Source: Streptomyces sp. MMBL 11-1 (GTDB lineage Bacteria > Actinomycetota > Actinomycetes > Streptomycetales > Streptomycetaceae). From it: a stretch of DNA of 64,000 nt. The position numbers were made by a program, and so were the translations under genes. The notes under the pieces are model-generated. The model saw only the letters and a list, made by a program, of their open reading frames with translations, was not told the origin of the DNA and did no database searches. The stretch lies in NCBI RefSeq assembly GCF_028622875.1, contig NZ_CP117709.1:3661001-3725000 (forward strand), given 5' to 3'. Shown in pieces: positions 1 through 8,860 of this stretch. Position 1 is the stretch's first letter, and each line of letters begins with the position of its first letter.

Positions 1-2
1 AG

Positions 3-2624
3 GTCCGCCGCACGGCCGAGGAGCTGCGCGAACTGGGCGATCCCGTCCGGGCGGAGGAGCTGGACGGGCGGCTGAAGGCGGCCCGCCAGGAGGCGGGCCG
101 CGCCCTGCGCGACCGCACCGAGCTGTACGCGGACGGCGGGTCCGTGATCAGGCTGGGCCGCCACCGGTTCGCCGTGAACACCCAGCCGTTCGACCTGACG
201 CTCGTACCCGCCGGGGACAGCCTCGCCTTCGCCCTGACCGGGACGGACTACCGGGCCCCGGTCACCGACCCGGCGTTCGCGGAGGCCCGGCCGTACTGGG
301 AGCAGCTGCTCCCCTCCGAGAACGCCTCCGTCTACCGTGCCGAGCACCTCGCCGCCCGCCTCCTCGACGAGCACGGGGCCCGGCGCCTCGCCGCACTCAC
401 CGACTCCGAACTGGCCCGGCTGGTGCGGGAGTCGGCCGCAGAGGCATACGACGAGGGGTACACGCGGGGCGTCCACGACGAGGACGCCACCGCGATCCTG
501 ACCGCGCTGCTGCGCCTGCACGCGGACGCGGGACTGCTGCGCCACGAGCCGGCCGTCCGCGCGGCGGCCCAGCTCTTCTGGGCGTACGGGGCCGACGAGG
601 CGCTGCGCGCCTCCTGGACGAGGCGCGCGGTGTCCCTGGCGCGCGCCCGCGACACCTTCGGGCTCGCCCCGGCCATCGACGCCCTCCAGGAGGAGTGGGC
701 GGCGGCGATCGGCTCCCCGTCCCCGTCGGCGCCGGGTCACGCCGTCGCCGCGTACCTCTTCGAGGAGCTGACTACCGGGCCCGCCGGATTCGTCGTGGGC
801 TCCTCGGTCCGCGCCTTCCTGGACGCCTTCCACCGGGAGGCCGGCCCCGACGCGTACGGCGACGATCTCGCGGCCCTCGGCGACGACCGGGCCGCCCGGC
901 AGCAGCTCGTGGAGGGCTGGCTCGCCCCGTACGCCGAGACGGCGGCGGCCGGCGGCGGAATTGGCCTCGACGGCGGCGACCTGGCGGAGGCCGTGGCGGT
1001 GGAGCTCTGCCCGGAGCTGGAGCGGTACGCCTGCGACGCTCCGCTCACCGAGCGCCTGGAGGGCCTCCTCGGCGACCACCCGCGCATCGCGGACGGCGGG
1101 GCCCTCACCGTACGGATCGACGAACTCCTCGCCCGTACCGCTGAGTTCCGTACCCGCACCGTGCCCGGCTTCCGCGCCTACCAGCGGCTGCGCACCTCCC
1201 TGGTGACCGCCGAGCGCGGGCGGCTGCGGCTGGACGACCACCGGCCGCGCGTGATGTCGGCGTTCGTCCGCAACCGGCTGCTCGACGAGGTGTATCTGCC
1301 GCTGATCGGCGACAGCCTGGCCAAGCAGCTCGGCACCGCCGACGCCGACCGGCGCACCGATTCACAAGGGCTGCTGCTGCTCGTCTCGCCGCCCGGCTAC
1401 GGCAAGACGACGCTCATGGAGTACGTCGCGGACCGGCTCGGCATGGTGCTCGTCAAGATCAGCGGGCCCAACCTGGGCCACGACGTGACCTCGCTCGACC
1501 CGGACCGGGCCCCGAGCGCCACCGCCCGGCAGGAGATCGAGAAGATCAACTTCGCGCTGGAGGCGGGCAACAACACGCTCCTCTACCTCGACGACATCCA
1601 GCACACCTCGCCCGAACTGCTCCAGAAGTTCATCCCGCTGTGCGACGCCACCCGGCGTATCGAGGGTGTGCGGGACGGCGAGCCGCGCAGCTACGACCTG
1701 CGCGGCAAGCGGTTCGCGGTGTGCATGGCGGGCAACCCGTACACCGAGTCCGGCGAGCAGTTCCGGATCCCCGACATGCTCGCCAACCGGGCCGACGTCT
1801 GGAACCTCGGCGAGGTCCTCAGCGGCCGGGACGACGTCTTCGCGCTGAGCTTCGTGGAGAACGCCCTGACCGCCAACCCGGTCCTCGCCCCGCTGGCCGC
1901 CCGGTCCCGGGAGGACCTGGCGCTGCTGGTGCGGCTGGCGGGCGGCAGCGACCCGGCGGCCCGCGCGGAGCACCTGGAACACCCTTACAGTGCTGCCGAG
2001 TTGGACCGCGTCCTGGCCGTGCTGCGCCATCTGCTCACCGCCCGGGACACCGTGCTCGCGGTGAACGCGGCGTACATCGCGTCGGCCGCGCGGACGGATG
2101 CCACGCGCACCGAGCCGCCGTTCCGGCTCCAGGGCTCCTACCGCAACATGAACAAGATCGCCGAGCGGATCGTGCCCGTCATGAACGACGAGGAGCTGTC
2201 CGCCGTCGTCGACGACCACTACGCGGGCGAGGCCCAGACGCTCACCACGGGGGCCGAGGCCAACCTCCTCAAGCTGGCCGCCCTGCGCGGGACGCTCACC
2301 GCCGAACAGGCCGAGCGGTGGGCGGCGATCACCGCGTCCTACGTCCGTACGCAGGCGCTCGGCGGACCGGACGGCGACCCGATGACCCGGGCCGTGGCCG
2401 CGCTCGGTCTGCTCGCGGACCGCATCGCGGCGGTCGAGACCGCGATCCAGCGCGCGGCGGACCCCCGGCACCTGCTGGCGGGCCCTGCGGGGCCTGCGGG
2501 GTCGGTGGGACCTGCGGGGCCTGCGGAGCTGGCGGGGCCGACGGCCTCGGCGAACCCGCCCGGCGCGGTGAACCACCAGGTCACGCCCGACCGTCGTGCG
2601 AAGATCACCAGCACTCCACACTGA
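3..2624 (+). CDS. AAA-type ATPase of the DNA-repair ATPase (DUF3686-like) family, 5' end missing
   Basis: The reading frame is open from base 3, so the gene starts before the window; the GTG at 144 is only an internal codon. The visible part is about 873 residues. A Walker A motif, PPGYGKTTL, lies near base 1390 and a Walker B, LLYLDDIQ, near base 1580, which marks one AAA+ ATP-binding domain. Conserved PYT and RNMNKIAERI segments follow. This layout fits the large DUF3686 proteins annotated as DNA repair ATPases in actinomycetes; their biochemical role is poorly known. The C-terminus ends in Gly-Pro-Ala collagen-like repeats (2480-2550), probably a disordered tail. The next gene starts 29 bases downstream on the same strand. 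Confidence 0.75.
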   Translation, partial: VRRTAEELRELGDPVRAEELDGRLKAARQEAGRALRDRTELYADGGSVIRLGRHRFAVNTQPFDLTLVPAGDSLAFALTGTDYRAPVTDPAFAEARPYWEQLLPSENASVYRAEHLAARLLDEHGARRLAALTDSELARLVRESAAEAYDEGYTRGVHDEDATAILTALLRLHADAGLLRHEPAVRAAAQLFWAYGADEALRASWTRRAVSLARARDTFGLAPAIDALQEEWAAAIGSPSPSAPGHAVAAYLFEELTTGPAGFVVGSSVRAFLDAFHREAGPDAYGDDLAALGDDRAARQQLVEGWLAPYAETAAAGGGIGLDGGDLAEAVAVELCPELERYACDAPLTERLEGLLGDHPRIADGGALTVRIDELLARTAEFRTRTVPGFRAYQRLRTSLVTAERGRLRLDDHRPRVMSAFVRNRLLDEVYLPLIGDSLAKQLGTADADRRTDSQGLLLLVSPPGYGKTTLMEYVADRLGMVLVKISGPNLGHDVTSLDPDRAPSATARQEIEKINFALEAGNNTLLYLDDIQHTSPELLQKFIPLCDATRRIEGVRDGEPRSYDLRGKRFAVCMAGNPYTESGEQFRIPDMLANRADVWNLGEVLSGRDDVFALSFVENALTANPVLAPLAARSREDLALLVRLAGGSDPAARAEHLEHPYSAAELDRVLAVLRHLLTARDTVLAVNAAYIASAARTDATRTEPPFRLQGSYRNMNKIAERIVPVMNDEELSAVVDDHYAGEAQTLTTGAEANLLKLAALRGTLTAEQAERWAAITASYVRTQALGGPDGDPMTRAVAALGLLADRIAAVETAIQRAADPRHLLAGPAGPAGSVGPAGPAELAGPTASANPPGAVNHQVTPDRRAKITSTPH

Positions 2625-2653
2625 TCGGGAAGACCAGCCGGAAGGATCACGGC

Positions 2654-4687
2654 ATGCTGGGTTTCGTGCCTCCACTTCCTCAGCAACCGGGACGCCCGCC
2701 GTCCACCGGCCACATGATCGTCTGCGGTGACGACGCCCTGGCGCGCCGGCTCGCCGTGGAGCTGCGCTACGTCTACGGGGAACGGGTCACCCTGCTCCTG
2801 CCCCCGGGCCGGGACGCGAACAGCCCCGAGACGCCGCTGACCCAACGGGGAAGGGCGGCGGCCCTGTTCGGCCGGATGTCGGCGGCGATGAACCGCGCGG
2901 GCAGCGGCACCGGAACGGCCGGCGGCGGCAACAGCGGCACCGGCAGCGGCACCAGCAGCAGCGACACCAACGCCGGAGTCGAGGCCGTCCGCATCATGGA
3001 GGCGCCCGAACCCTCCGACGACGTACTGGAGGAGGCGGGCGTCGACCGGGCCGCCGCCCTCGCGCTCGTCTACGACGACGACGAGCGCAACATCCGCGCC
3101 GCCCTGACCGCCCGCCGCCTCAACCCCCGTCTGCGGCTGGTCATCCGGCTCTACAACCGCAAGCTCGGGCTCCACCTGGAGGAGCTGCTCGACCAGGCGG
3201 CGGCCGTCGCCATGCCCGGCATCGACCCGGCGCTGCTGGACGCCTCCACCACCGTCCTGTCCGACGCCGACACCGCCGCCCCGGCCCTCGCCGCCACCGC
3301 GCTCACCGGCAGCAGCAAGGTCATCCAGGCGGAGGGCCTGCTCCTGCGCGCCGCCGAACGCCCCCCGCCCCGCCCCGGCGAGGCGGCCGACCCCGGCCTG
3401 TGCACCCTCGCCCTGCTCTCCTCCACCACCAACGACCCGGCGGGCGCCGAGGGTTCGGACAGCAGTGGCGACGAGGCCCCCCAACTGCTGCCCGACGAGA
3501 GCGCCGTCGCCGCCGCGACCGGCCGGGGCACGGTGGTCCTCGAAACGGTCAGCCGGGCCGACCCGGACCGTCCGGCCACCCGCATGGGCGGCAGGGGCGC
3601 CCCGCTCTCGCAGGTCTTCTCCCGCAGGCTCCGCTGGTCGGCCCTCGGCGTCGCGGCCTCCGTGGTCGCCCTGGTGATCGCCTCGGTCGTGACCACCAAG
3701 GACAGCGTGGTGCACTCCACCTACCTGACGCTGCTCGACCTGCTGTCGATGGGCGACCCGGCCGAGGGCGGAGGGGACGCCCGGCAGATCATCCAGCTCC
3801 TCTCCGGCGTCGCCGGCCTTCTCCTGCTCCCCCTGCTGGTCGCCGCCGTCCTGGAGGCGTTCGGCACCCTGCGCACCGCGTCCTCGCTGCGCCGCCCACC
3901 GCGCGGTCTGTCGGGGCACGTGGTGCTGCTGGGGCTGGGAAAGATCGGTACGCGGGTCCTCGTACGGCTCCGCGAGCTCGACATCCCCGTGGTCGTCGTC
4001 GAGGAGGACCCCGAGGCGCGGGGCATCCCGCTGGCCCGCTCGATGCACGTGCCGACCGTCATCGGCGACGTCACCCAGGAAGGCGTCCTCGAAGCGGCCA
4101 AGATCTATCGCGCCCGCGCCCTCCTCGCACTCACCAGCATCGACACGACGAACCTGGAGGCGGCGCTGTACGCCCGCTCGGTGAAGCCGGACCTGAGGGT
4201 CGCACTGCGGCTGTACGACGACGAGTTCGCGACCGCCGTCTACCGCACCCTGCGCACCGCGCACCCCCAGGCCCTGACCCGCTCGCGCTCGGTCTCCCAT
4301 CTCGCCGCGCCGGCGTTCGCGGGCGCCATGATGGGCCGCCAGGTCCTCGGCGCGATCCCGGTCGAGCGCAAGGTGATGCTGTTCGCCGCCCTGGAGGTCG
4401 CGGGGCACCCGCAGTTGGAGGGCCGCACGGTCGAGCAGGCGTTCCGGGCGGGGGCCTGGCGGGTCCTGGCCATCGACGCCACCCCGCCCGCCGACCGCAA
4501 CCCCGACCTCGCCGCCCCGCTGCCGTTCGACCCGGAGGGCGACGTGGCGCCGCCGCCCTCCGGCCTGGTCTGGGACCTGCACCCCGGCTACGTCCTGCGC
4601 GCCCAGGACCGGGTGGTGATCGCCGCCACCCGCCGGGGCCTCGCGGAGCTGCTGCGGCGGCAGCGGGCGGTGGTGCCCAGGCAGTAG
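2654..4687 (+). CDS. RCK/TrkA-N domain membrane protein, possibly an ion channel (CASTOR/POLLUX-like)
   Basis: The 677-residue protein has two nucleotide-binding folds around a membrane core. The first Rossmann segment (GHMIVCGDDALARRL) is near residue 18. A Gly/Ser/Thr-rich linker covers about residues 85-105. Hydrophobic helices lie near 327-345 and 378-400. A second classic TrkA-N motif, HVVLLGLGKIGTRV, is at about 423. Domains of this kind bind NAD or ATP and gate potassium or calcium transport. With two predicted helices and a short loop between them, a pore is possible but unproven. I start at ATG 2654 because a GGAAG ribosome site sits just upstream; the frame is open much further 5' only as a shadow of the ATPase gene. 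Confidence 0.75.
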   Translation: MLGFVPPLPQQPGRPPSTGHMIVCGDDALARRLAVELRYVYGERVTLLLPPGRDANSPETPLTQRGRAAALFGRMSAAMNRAGSGTGTAGGGNSGTGSGTSSSDTNAGVEAVRIMEAPEPSDDVLEEAGVDRAAALALVYDDDERNIRAALTARRLNPRLRLVIRLYNRKLGLHLEELLDQAAAVAMPGIDPALLDASTTVLSDADTAAPALAATALTGSSKVIQAEGLLLRAAERPPPRPGEAADPGLCTLALLSSTTNDPAGAEGSDSSGDEAPQLLPDESAVAAATGRGTVVLETVSRADPDRPATRMGGRGAPLSQVFSRRLRWSALGVAASVVALVIASVVTTKDSVVHSTYLTLLDLLSMGDPAEGGGDARQIIQLLSGVAGLLLLPLLVAAVLEAFGTLRTASSLRRPPRGLSGHVVLLGLGKIGTRVLVRLRELDIPVVVVEEDPEARGIPLARSMHVPTVIGDVTQEGVLEAAKIYRARALLALTSIDTTNLEAALYARSVKPDLRVALRLYDDEFATAVYRTLRTAHPQALTRSRSVSHLAAPAFAGAMMGRQVLGAIPVERKVMLFAALEVAGHPQLEGRTVEQAFRAGAWRVLAIDATPPADRNPDLAAPLPFDPEGDVAPPPSGLVWDLHPGYVLRAQDRVVIAATRRGLAELLRRQRAVVPRQ

Positions 4688-4699
4688 CGCCTGGGCACC
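4672..4699 (+). terminator. Stem-loop terminator overlapping the stop codon of the TrkA-like gene
   Basis: The arms GGTGCCCAGGC and GCCTGGGCACC form a perfect 11-bp stem with a 6-base loop that contains the TAG stop codon. There is no strong U-tract, which is common for Streptomyces terminators. It separates this gene from the convergent trpS. Confidence 0.6.
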
Positions 4700-4806
4700 A
4701 CCGGGAGCCTGGGGCCGGGGGGCGTCGAGCCGGTAGCGGGCGTCGAGGCGGTCGGGGCGGGTGCCACCCGGCACCCGGCACCCGTCGCCTTGCACCCGGT
4801 GCCCGT

Positions 4807-5880
4807 CTACCTGAACGCGCCCATCGCCTCCCGCACCTCGTCCAGCGTGGCCTCCGCCAGTGCGTTCGCCCGCTCGTTGCCCGCGCGGAGCACCGACCGC
4901 ACGTACGTCAGGTCCTTCGCGTACTCCGCCCGCCGGGCGCGGAAGGGGGCCAGGTGGCTGTTGACCGCGTCGGTCACCTTCCGCTTGAGGACAGCGGCTC
5001 CGCCGTCGCCGATCTCCGCCGCGACCTCGTGCGGGTCCCGCTCCAGGCAGAGGGCGGCCAGCAGCACCAGGGAGGAGACGTTGGGGCGGGCGTCGGGGTC
5101 GTAGGTGATGTGCCGGTCGGCGTCCGTGGTCGCGCCCTTGATGAGGCGGGCCGTCTCGTCGGCGGTGGCGCCGAGCGGGACGGAGTTGGCCCGGCTCTTG
5201 CTCATCTTCGTGCCGTCCGTGCCGAGCAGCAGCGGCGCGGCGGAGAGCATGATGTCCGGTTCCTGGAAGACGTCGCCGTACCGCTCGTTGAAGCGGCGGG
5301 CGATCGTCCGGGTGACTTCCAGGTGCGGCGCCTGGTCCCGGCCGACCGGAACCAGGTTTCCCTTGCAGGACAGGATGTCGGCGGCCTGGTGGACCGGGTA
5401 GGTGAGCATCAGTCCGCTGACCGTGGACTGCCTGGAGTGCGCGATCTCGTCCTTGACCGTGGGGTTGCGGTTCAGCTCCGCGACGGAGACGAGGCTGAGG
5501 AAGGGCAGCATGAGCTGGTTGAGCGCGGGGACGGCGCTGTGGCAGAAGACGGTGGACCGGGCGGGGTCGATACCGAGGGCCAGGTAGTCCAGGAGCAGCC
5601 CGTCGGTGTACTCCCCCAGCCGCTCCGCGGTGTCCCGGTCGGTGATCACCTGGTAGTCGGGGATGAGGACGATGACGTCCACGCCGAGGTTCTGGAGGCG
5701 GACCCTGTTGAGCAGGGAGCCGAAGTAGTGGCCGAGGTGGAGGGGGCCGGTGGGGCGGTCCCCGGTGAGGACCCGGAAGCTGCCGGGGTCCTGGGCGATG
5801 CGGCGCTCCAGCTCGGTGCTGGGGAGTTCGGCGCCGTGATGGTCGGCGGGTGCGGTCGGGGCCGGTGCGGTGCTGGTCAT
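4807..5880 (-). CDS. trpS: Tryptophanyl-tRNA synthetase, probably the auxiliary attenuator-controlled type
   Basis: A class I aminoacyl-tRNA synthetase of 357 residues that charges tRNA-Trp. The HIGH-type signature appears as PTGPLHLGHYFG near residue 42. The KMSKS signature is exact near residue 220 (GTDGTKMSKSRAN). The start at 5880 (MTSTAPAPT) is preceded by a GAGGAGAG ribosome site; the frame stays open upstream through leader DNA, but that DNA has its own structure (leader peptide and terminator). Streptomyces often carry two TrpRS genes, and an auxiliary indolmycin-resistant one is controlled by ribosome-mediated attenuation (Vecchione and Sello). The Trp leader here makes this copy a good candidate for that class; resistance itself is inferred. 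Confidence 0.88.
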   Translation of the reverse strand: MTSTAPAPTAPADHHGAELPSTELERRIAQDPGSFRVLTGDRPTGPLHLGHYFGSLLNRVRLQNLGVDVIVLIPDYQVITDRDTAERLGEYTDGLLLDYLALGIDPARSTVFCHSAVPALNQLMLPFLSLVSVAELNRNPTVKDEIAHSRQSTVSGLMLTYPVHQAADILSCKGNLVPVGRDQAPHLEVTRTIARRFNERYGDVFQEPDIMLSAAPLLLGTDGTKMSKSRANSVPLGATADETARLIKGATTDADRHITYDPDARPNVSSLVLLAALCLERDPHEVAAEIGDGGAAVLKRKVTDAVNSHLAPFRARRAEYAKDLTYVRSVLRAGNERANALAEATLDEVREAMGAFR

Positions 5881-5980
5881 GGGATCGGGTCTCTCCTCGC
5901 GTGGATGATGCGTGGAGGACGGCCCCGCCGGTGAGCGCCGTTGCGCTCCGTCTCCGTGTCCGCGCCGTACGAGGGCAGCG

Positions 5981-6008
5981 AAAAGGGCCGTCCATGTCGA
6001 ACGGCCCT
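5981..6008 (-). terminator. Attenuator terminator in the trpS leader
   Basis: On the minus strand, AGGGCCGT (6008-6001) and ACGGCCCT (5991-5984) form a perfect 8-bp stem with a 9-base loop, followed by TTTTC. It lies 28 bases after the leader peptide stop and 100 bases before trpS, where an attenuator is expected. The preceding segment, with CGGCC (6018-6031 area), could pair with the GGCCG of the 5' arm as an antiterminator. Confidence 0.7.
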
Positions 6009-6035
6009 GGTTCCGTGCAGATGCTGTGGCCGCTC

Positions 6036-6077
6036 CTATGAGGAGCGCCACCAGTTTCGGCACAGGACAGAGGTCAT
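6036..6077 (-). CDS. 13-residue leader peptide with tandem Trp codons (trpS attenuator)
   Basis: The minus strand encodes MTSVLCRNWWRSS and a TAG stop. Two adjacent TGG codons sit at positions 9 and 10 of this very short frame, directly upstream of trpS. The Trp codons lie in the 5' arm of a stem-loop (TGGCGCTCCT pairing with AGGAGCGGCCA). A ribosome stalled there for lack of charged tRNA-Trp would open that stem and free its 3' arm to block the attenuator terminator. This is the standard logic of amino-acid leader attenuation. The GTG/ATG choice is clear, although the ribosome site is weak. Confidence 0.75.
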   Translation of the reverse strand: MTSVLCRNWWRSS

Positions 6078-6122
6078 GGGCCGAGTGTAGCGGCCACAGG
6101 CCGGGCGTGGAGGAGGCCCGCG

Positions 6123-6263
6123 TTACTTCGGGGCGTGCCCGCCCACGTAGAAGAGGAGCCAGATGAACCCGGCGAACAAGTGCGTCGCGAAGACGTAGAC
6201 GAAGACGCGCAGGAACACTCCGCGCGCTTTCCACTCCTCGCTGTCACTCGTCCGTTTGTTCAC
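6123..6263 (-). CDS. Small single-pass membrane protein
   Basis: A 46-residue protein beginning VNKRTSDSEEWKARG, with one strongly hydrophobic helix (about residues 19-38) and a short C-terminal tail, GGHAPK. I choose GTG 6263; upstream in-frame codons run into the promoter region of the divergent monooxygenase gene. Small proteins of this shape are widespread in Streptomyces (DUF6126-like), with no known function. It lies upstream of the trpS leader on the same strand and may share or precede its promoter. Confidence 0.6.
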   Translation of the reverse strand: MNKRTSDSEEWKARGVFLRVFVYVFATHLFAGFIWLLFYVGGHAPK

Positions 6264-6437
6264 CGTTTCAGAGTACGTGCGATCCGTAAGGGTGTCCGTC
6301 CGCGTGGAATAGGACGGTGGGGGGCCTCGTTGTAGGGTGTAGTTCAACGTTCAACCAAATCTCGGCCGAGGTTTCCGTACTCCGGAACCGATACCCGGAA
6401 TCCTGACCTCCGGCCGGCACTCAGGAAGGCGGACGCC

Positions 6438-7628
6438 ATGCAGTTCGGGATCTTCACCGTCGGGGACGTCACGACCGACCCGACCACCGGCCGGACCCCC
6501 ACCGAGAACGAGCGCATCAAGGCGACCCTGGCCATCGCGCAGAAGGCCGAGGAGGTCGGCCTGGACGTCTTCGCGACCGGTGAGCACCACAACCCGCCGT
6601 TCGTCCCGTCCTCCCCGACGACCACCCTCGGCTACATCGCCGCCCGCACCGAGAACCTGATCCTCTCCACGTCCACGACGCTGATCACCACCAACGACCC
6701 GGTGAAGATCTCCGAGGACTACGCCACCCTCCAGCACCTCGCGGACGGCCGCGTCGACCTGATGATGGGCCGGGGCAACACCGGGCCGGTCTACCCGTGG
6801 TTCGGCAAGGACATCCGCCAGGGCATCCCGATGGCCATCGAGAACTACGCCCTGCTGCACAAGCTGTGGCGCGAGGACGTCGTGGACTGGGAGGGGAAGT
6901 TCCGTACGCCGCTCCAGTCCTTCACCGCCACCCCGCGCCCGCTGGACGGCGTCCCGCCGTTCGTCTGGCACGGCTCCATCCGCTCCCCGGAGATCGCCGA
7001 GCAGGCCGCGTACTACGGCGACGGCTTCTTCCACAACAACATCTTCTGGCCCATGGAGCACACCAGGAAGATGGTGGACCTCTACCGGCGCCGCTACGCC
7101 CACTACGGGCACGGCACCGCCGAACAGGCCATCGTCGGGCTGGGCGGCCAGGTGTTCATGCGGAAGAACTCGCAGGACGCGGTACGGGAGTTCCGCCCGT
7201 ACTTCGACAACGCGCCGGTCTACGGCCACGGCCCGTCCCTGGAGGACTTCACCCGCGAGACCCCGCTGACCGTGGGCTCCCCGCAGGAGGTCATCGAGCG
7301 GACGCTGACGTTCCGGGACGCGGTCGGCGACTACCAGCGCCAGCTGTTCCTGATGGACCACGCGGGGCTCCCGCTGAAGACGGTCCTGGAGCAGCTCGAC
7401 CTCCTCGGCGAGGAAGTCGTACCGGTGCTGCGCAAGGAGTTCGCCAACCTGCGGCCGGCCGGAGTGCCCCAGTCCGCACCCGTCCACCCGGCGGTCGCCG
7501 CGGCCCGCGCCACCCGCACCACGGGCACCACGGGCACCCTGGGCACCACTGACACCCCTAGCACCACCGGCACCACCGGCACCACCGGCACCACCGGCAC
7601 CACCGGCACCACTGAGAAGGAGGCCTGA
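6438..7628 (+). CDS. LLM-class flavin-dependent monooxygenase (CE1758-type)
   Basis: The 396-residue protein has the bacterial luciferase fold signature: FATGEHHNPPF near residue 45, then TTTLGYIAARTENLILSTST, and FVWHGSIRSPE near 173. Such enzymes use reduced FMN and oxygen to oxidise small substrates; the substrate here is unknown. It starts at ATG 6438 after GGAAGG. The next gene, five bases downstream, encodes a matching FMN reductase, so the pair probably forms a two-component monooxygenase. The C-terminus is a low-complexity tail (TRTTGTTG repeats) encoded by a tandem 9-base repeat of the ACCACCGGC type, likely to vary in copy number. Confidence 0.87.
   Translation: MQFGIFTVGDVTTDPTTGRTPTENERIKATLAIAQKAEEVGLDVFATGEHHNPPFVPSSPTTTLGYIAARTENLILSTSTTLITTNDPVKISEDYATLQHLADGRVDLMMGRGNTGPVYPWFGKDIRQGIPMAIENYALLHKLWREDVVDWEGKFRTPLQSFTATPRPLDGVPPFVWHGSIRSPEIAEQAAYYGDGFFHNNIFWPMEHTRKMVDLYRRRYAHYGHGTAEQAIVGLGGQVFMRKNSQDAVREFRPYFDNAPVYGHGPSLEDFTRETPLTVGSPQEVIERTLTFRDAVGDYQRQLFLMDHAGLPLKTVLEQLDLLGEEVVPVLRKEFANLRPAGVPQSAPVHPAVAAARATRTTGTTGTLGTTDTPSTTGTTGTTGTTGTTGTTEKEA
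7561..7613 (+). repeat. In-frame 9-base tandem repeat (ACCACCGGC) at the end of the monooxygenase gene
   Basis: Five nearly exact tandem copies of a GGCACCACC-type unit encode Gly-Thr-Thr repeats; related degenerate copies begin near 7509. Because the unit is a multiple of three, copy-number change would alter only the tail length. This is a minisatellite within a gene, not a CRISPR array. Confidence 0.85.
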
Positions 7629-7633
7629 CCTCG

Positions 7634-8293
7634 ATGTTCGCCACCCCTCCCCTGCGCATCGTCGCCGTCTCGGCCGGGCTCAGCCAGCCGTCCTCCACCC
7701 GGCTGCTGGCCGACCGGCTGGCCGCCGCCACCCGCGAGCGTCTCGCGGCCGAGCAGGACCGGAACATCGAGGTCCGCGTCATCGAGGTGCGCGACCTCGC
7801 CGTGGACATCGCCCGCCACCTGCTCAGCGGCTTCCCTTCGGCCGCGCTGCGGGAAGCGCTCGACGCGGTGACGGAGGCCGACGGGCTGATCGCCGTGACG
7901 CCGGTGTTCACCGCCTCCTACAGCGGTCTGTTCAAGTCGTTCTTCGACCTGATCGACAACACCGCGCTGACCGGCAAGCCCGTCGTGCTCGCCGCGACGG
8001 GCGGCACGGCCCGGCACTCGCTGGTCCTGGAGCACGCGCTGCGCCCGCTCTTCGCCTACCTGCGGGCCGTCACCGTGCCCACCTCCGTCTACGCGGCCTC
8101 GGAGGACTGGGGCTCCGCGGGCGACGAGTACACCGACGGCCTGCCGTCCCGGATCCGGCGCGCGGGCGGCGAGCTGGCCTCCGCCGTCCTGGGCCGTACG
8201 GCCTCCGGGGCCTCCCGGGCCCCGGCCCCGGACGACGGGGAGGACGCGGTCGTCCCGTTCGAGCAGCAGCTCGCGGACCTGCGGCTGGACTGA
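7634..8293 (+). CDS. NAD(P)H-dependent FMN reductase (CE1759-type)
   Basis: A flavodoxin-fold protein of 219 residues. The phosphate-binding loop SAGLSQPSSTRLLADRL is near residue 10, with the later GLIAVTPVFTASYSGLFKSF segment typical of FMN reductases. It would supply reduced FMN to the monooxygenase just upstream, whose stop codon it follows by five bases; the two genes are surely cotranscribed. ATG 7634 is preceded by GAGAAGGAGG inside the previous gene's end. The C-terminal part (PAPDDGEDAVVPFEQQLADL) is variable in this family. Confidence 0.87.
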   Translation: MFATPPLRIVAVSAGLSQPSSTRLLADRLAAATRERLAAEQDRNIEVRVIEVRDLAVDIARHLLSGFPSAALREALDAVTEADGLIAVTPVFTASYSGLFKSFFDLIDNTALTGKPVVLAATGGTARHSLVLEHALRPLFAYLRAVTVPTSVYAASEDWGSAGDEYTDGLPSRIRRAGGELASAVLGRTASGASRAPAPDDGEDAVVPFEQQLADLRLD

Positions 8294-8437
8294 CACCGTG
8301 GAGGCGGTTCGCCCCGGCACGCCTCTATTTGTCCGATGTGATTACAGTGAGATCAAACGCTGTACAAGCGGGACGGAAAGGGACCGCGCCGTCCCGACCT
8401 ACTGAGCTGTACGAGCCGTACCGAGCTGGAGGCAGAT

Positions 8438-8860
8438 ATGGGCAGGATCGTCGTGGGCGTGGACGGCTCCGACTCCTCGATCAAGGCACTGCACTGGGCC
8501 GTGCGCCAGGCCGGGCTGACCGGTGCCACGGTGGAGGCCGTGAACAGCTGGGAGTACCCCGCCACCAGCTGGGCGTCGATGATGCCGGGCATGCCGGAGG
8601 ACTTCGACCCGCAGGCCCTGGCCACCGTCTCCCTCACCGAGGCGCTGGAGGAGGCCCTCGGCGCCGAGGGAGCCGCGGCGGTCAGCAAGGTCGTGGTCAT
8701 CGGCAATCCGGCCCAGGCCCTGCTGGACCGCGCCCAGGGCGCGGAGTTGCTCGTCGTGGGAGCCCGCGGCCACACCGGTCTGAAAGCCACCCTTCTCGGC
8801 TCGGTCAGCCTCCATGTCACCCAGCACGCGCCGTGCCCGGTGACGGTCGTGCGCGACTGA
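8438..8860 (+). CDS. Universal stress protein (UspA family)
   Basis: A single Usp domain of 140 residues. The N-terminal strand IVVGVDGSDSS and the C-terminal nucleotide-binding signature GARGHTGLKATLLGSVS are both intact; the latter is the G-x2-G-x9-G-S motif of the ATP-binding subgroup. Members act in stress survival and dormancy; the target is unknown. The start at ATG 8438 follows GGAGG. It has its own upstream region of 144 bases with an AT-richer patch (TGTGATTACAGTGAGATC) that may hold the promoter. Confidence 0.9.
   Translation: MGRIVVGVDGSDSSIKALHWAVRQAGLTGATVEAVNSWEYPATSWASMMPGMPEDFDPQALATVSLTEALEEALGAEGAAAVSKVVVIGNPAQALLDRAQGAELLVVGARGHTGLKATLLGSVSLHVTQHAPCPVTVVRD

Noticed and set aside
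2339..5995. A very long open frame (1218 codons) antisense to the TrkA-like and ATPase genes.
   Set aside because: Shadow frame caused by high GC and biased codons; it has Arg/Pro/Gly-rich nonsense content and crosses two well-supported genes.
5881..6120. A T-box riboswitch upstream of trpS.
   Set aside because: No T-box core or specifier-loop pattern was seen, whereas a translated Trp leader with a terminator is clear.
4807..6234. A longer trpS with about 118 extra N-terminal residues.
   Set aside because: The extra region overlaps the Trp leader peptide and attenuator; the start at 5880 has its own ribosome site and fits family length.
7561..7613. A CRISPR-like repeat array.
   Set aside because: The units are 9 bases, contiguous, without spacers, in frame at the end of a gene.
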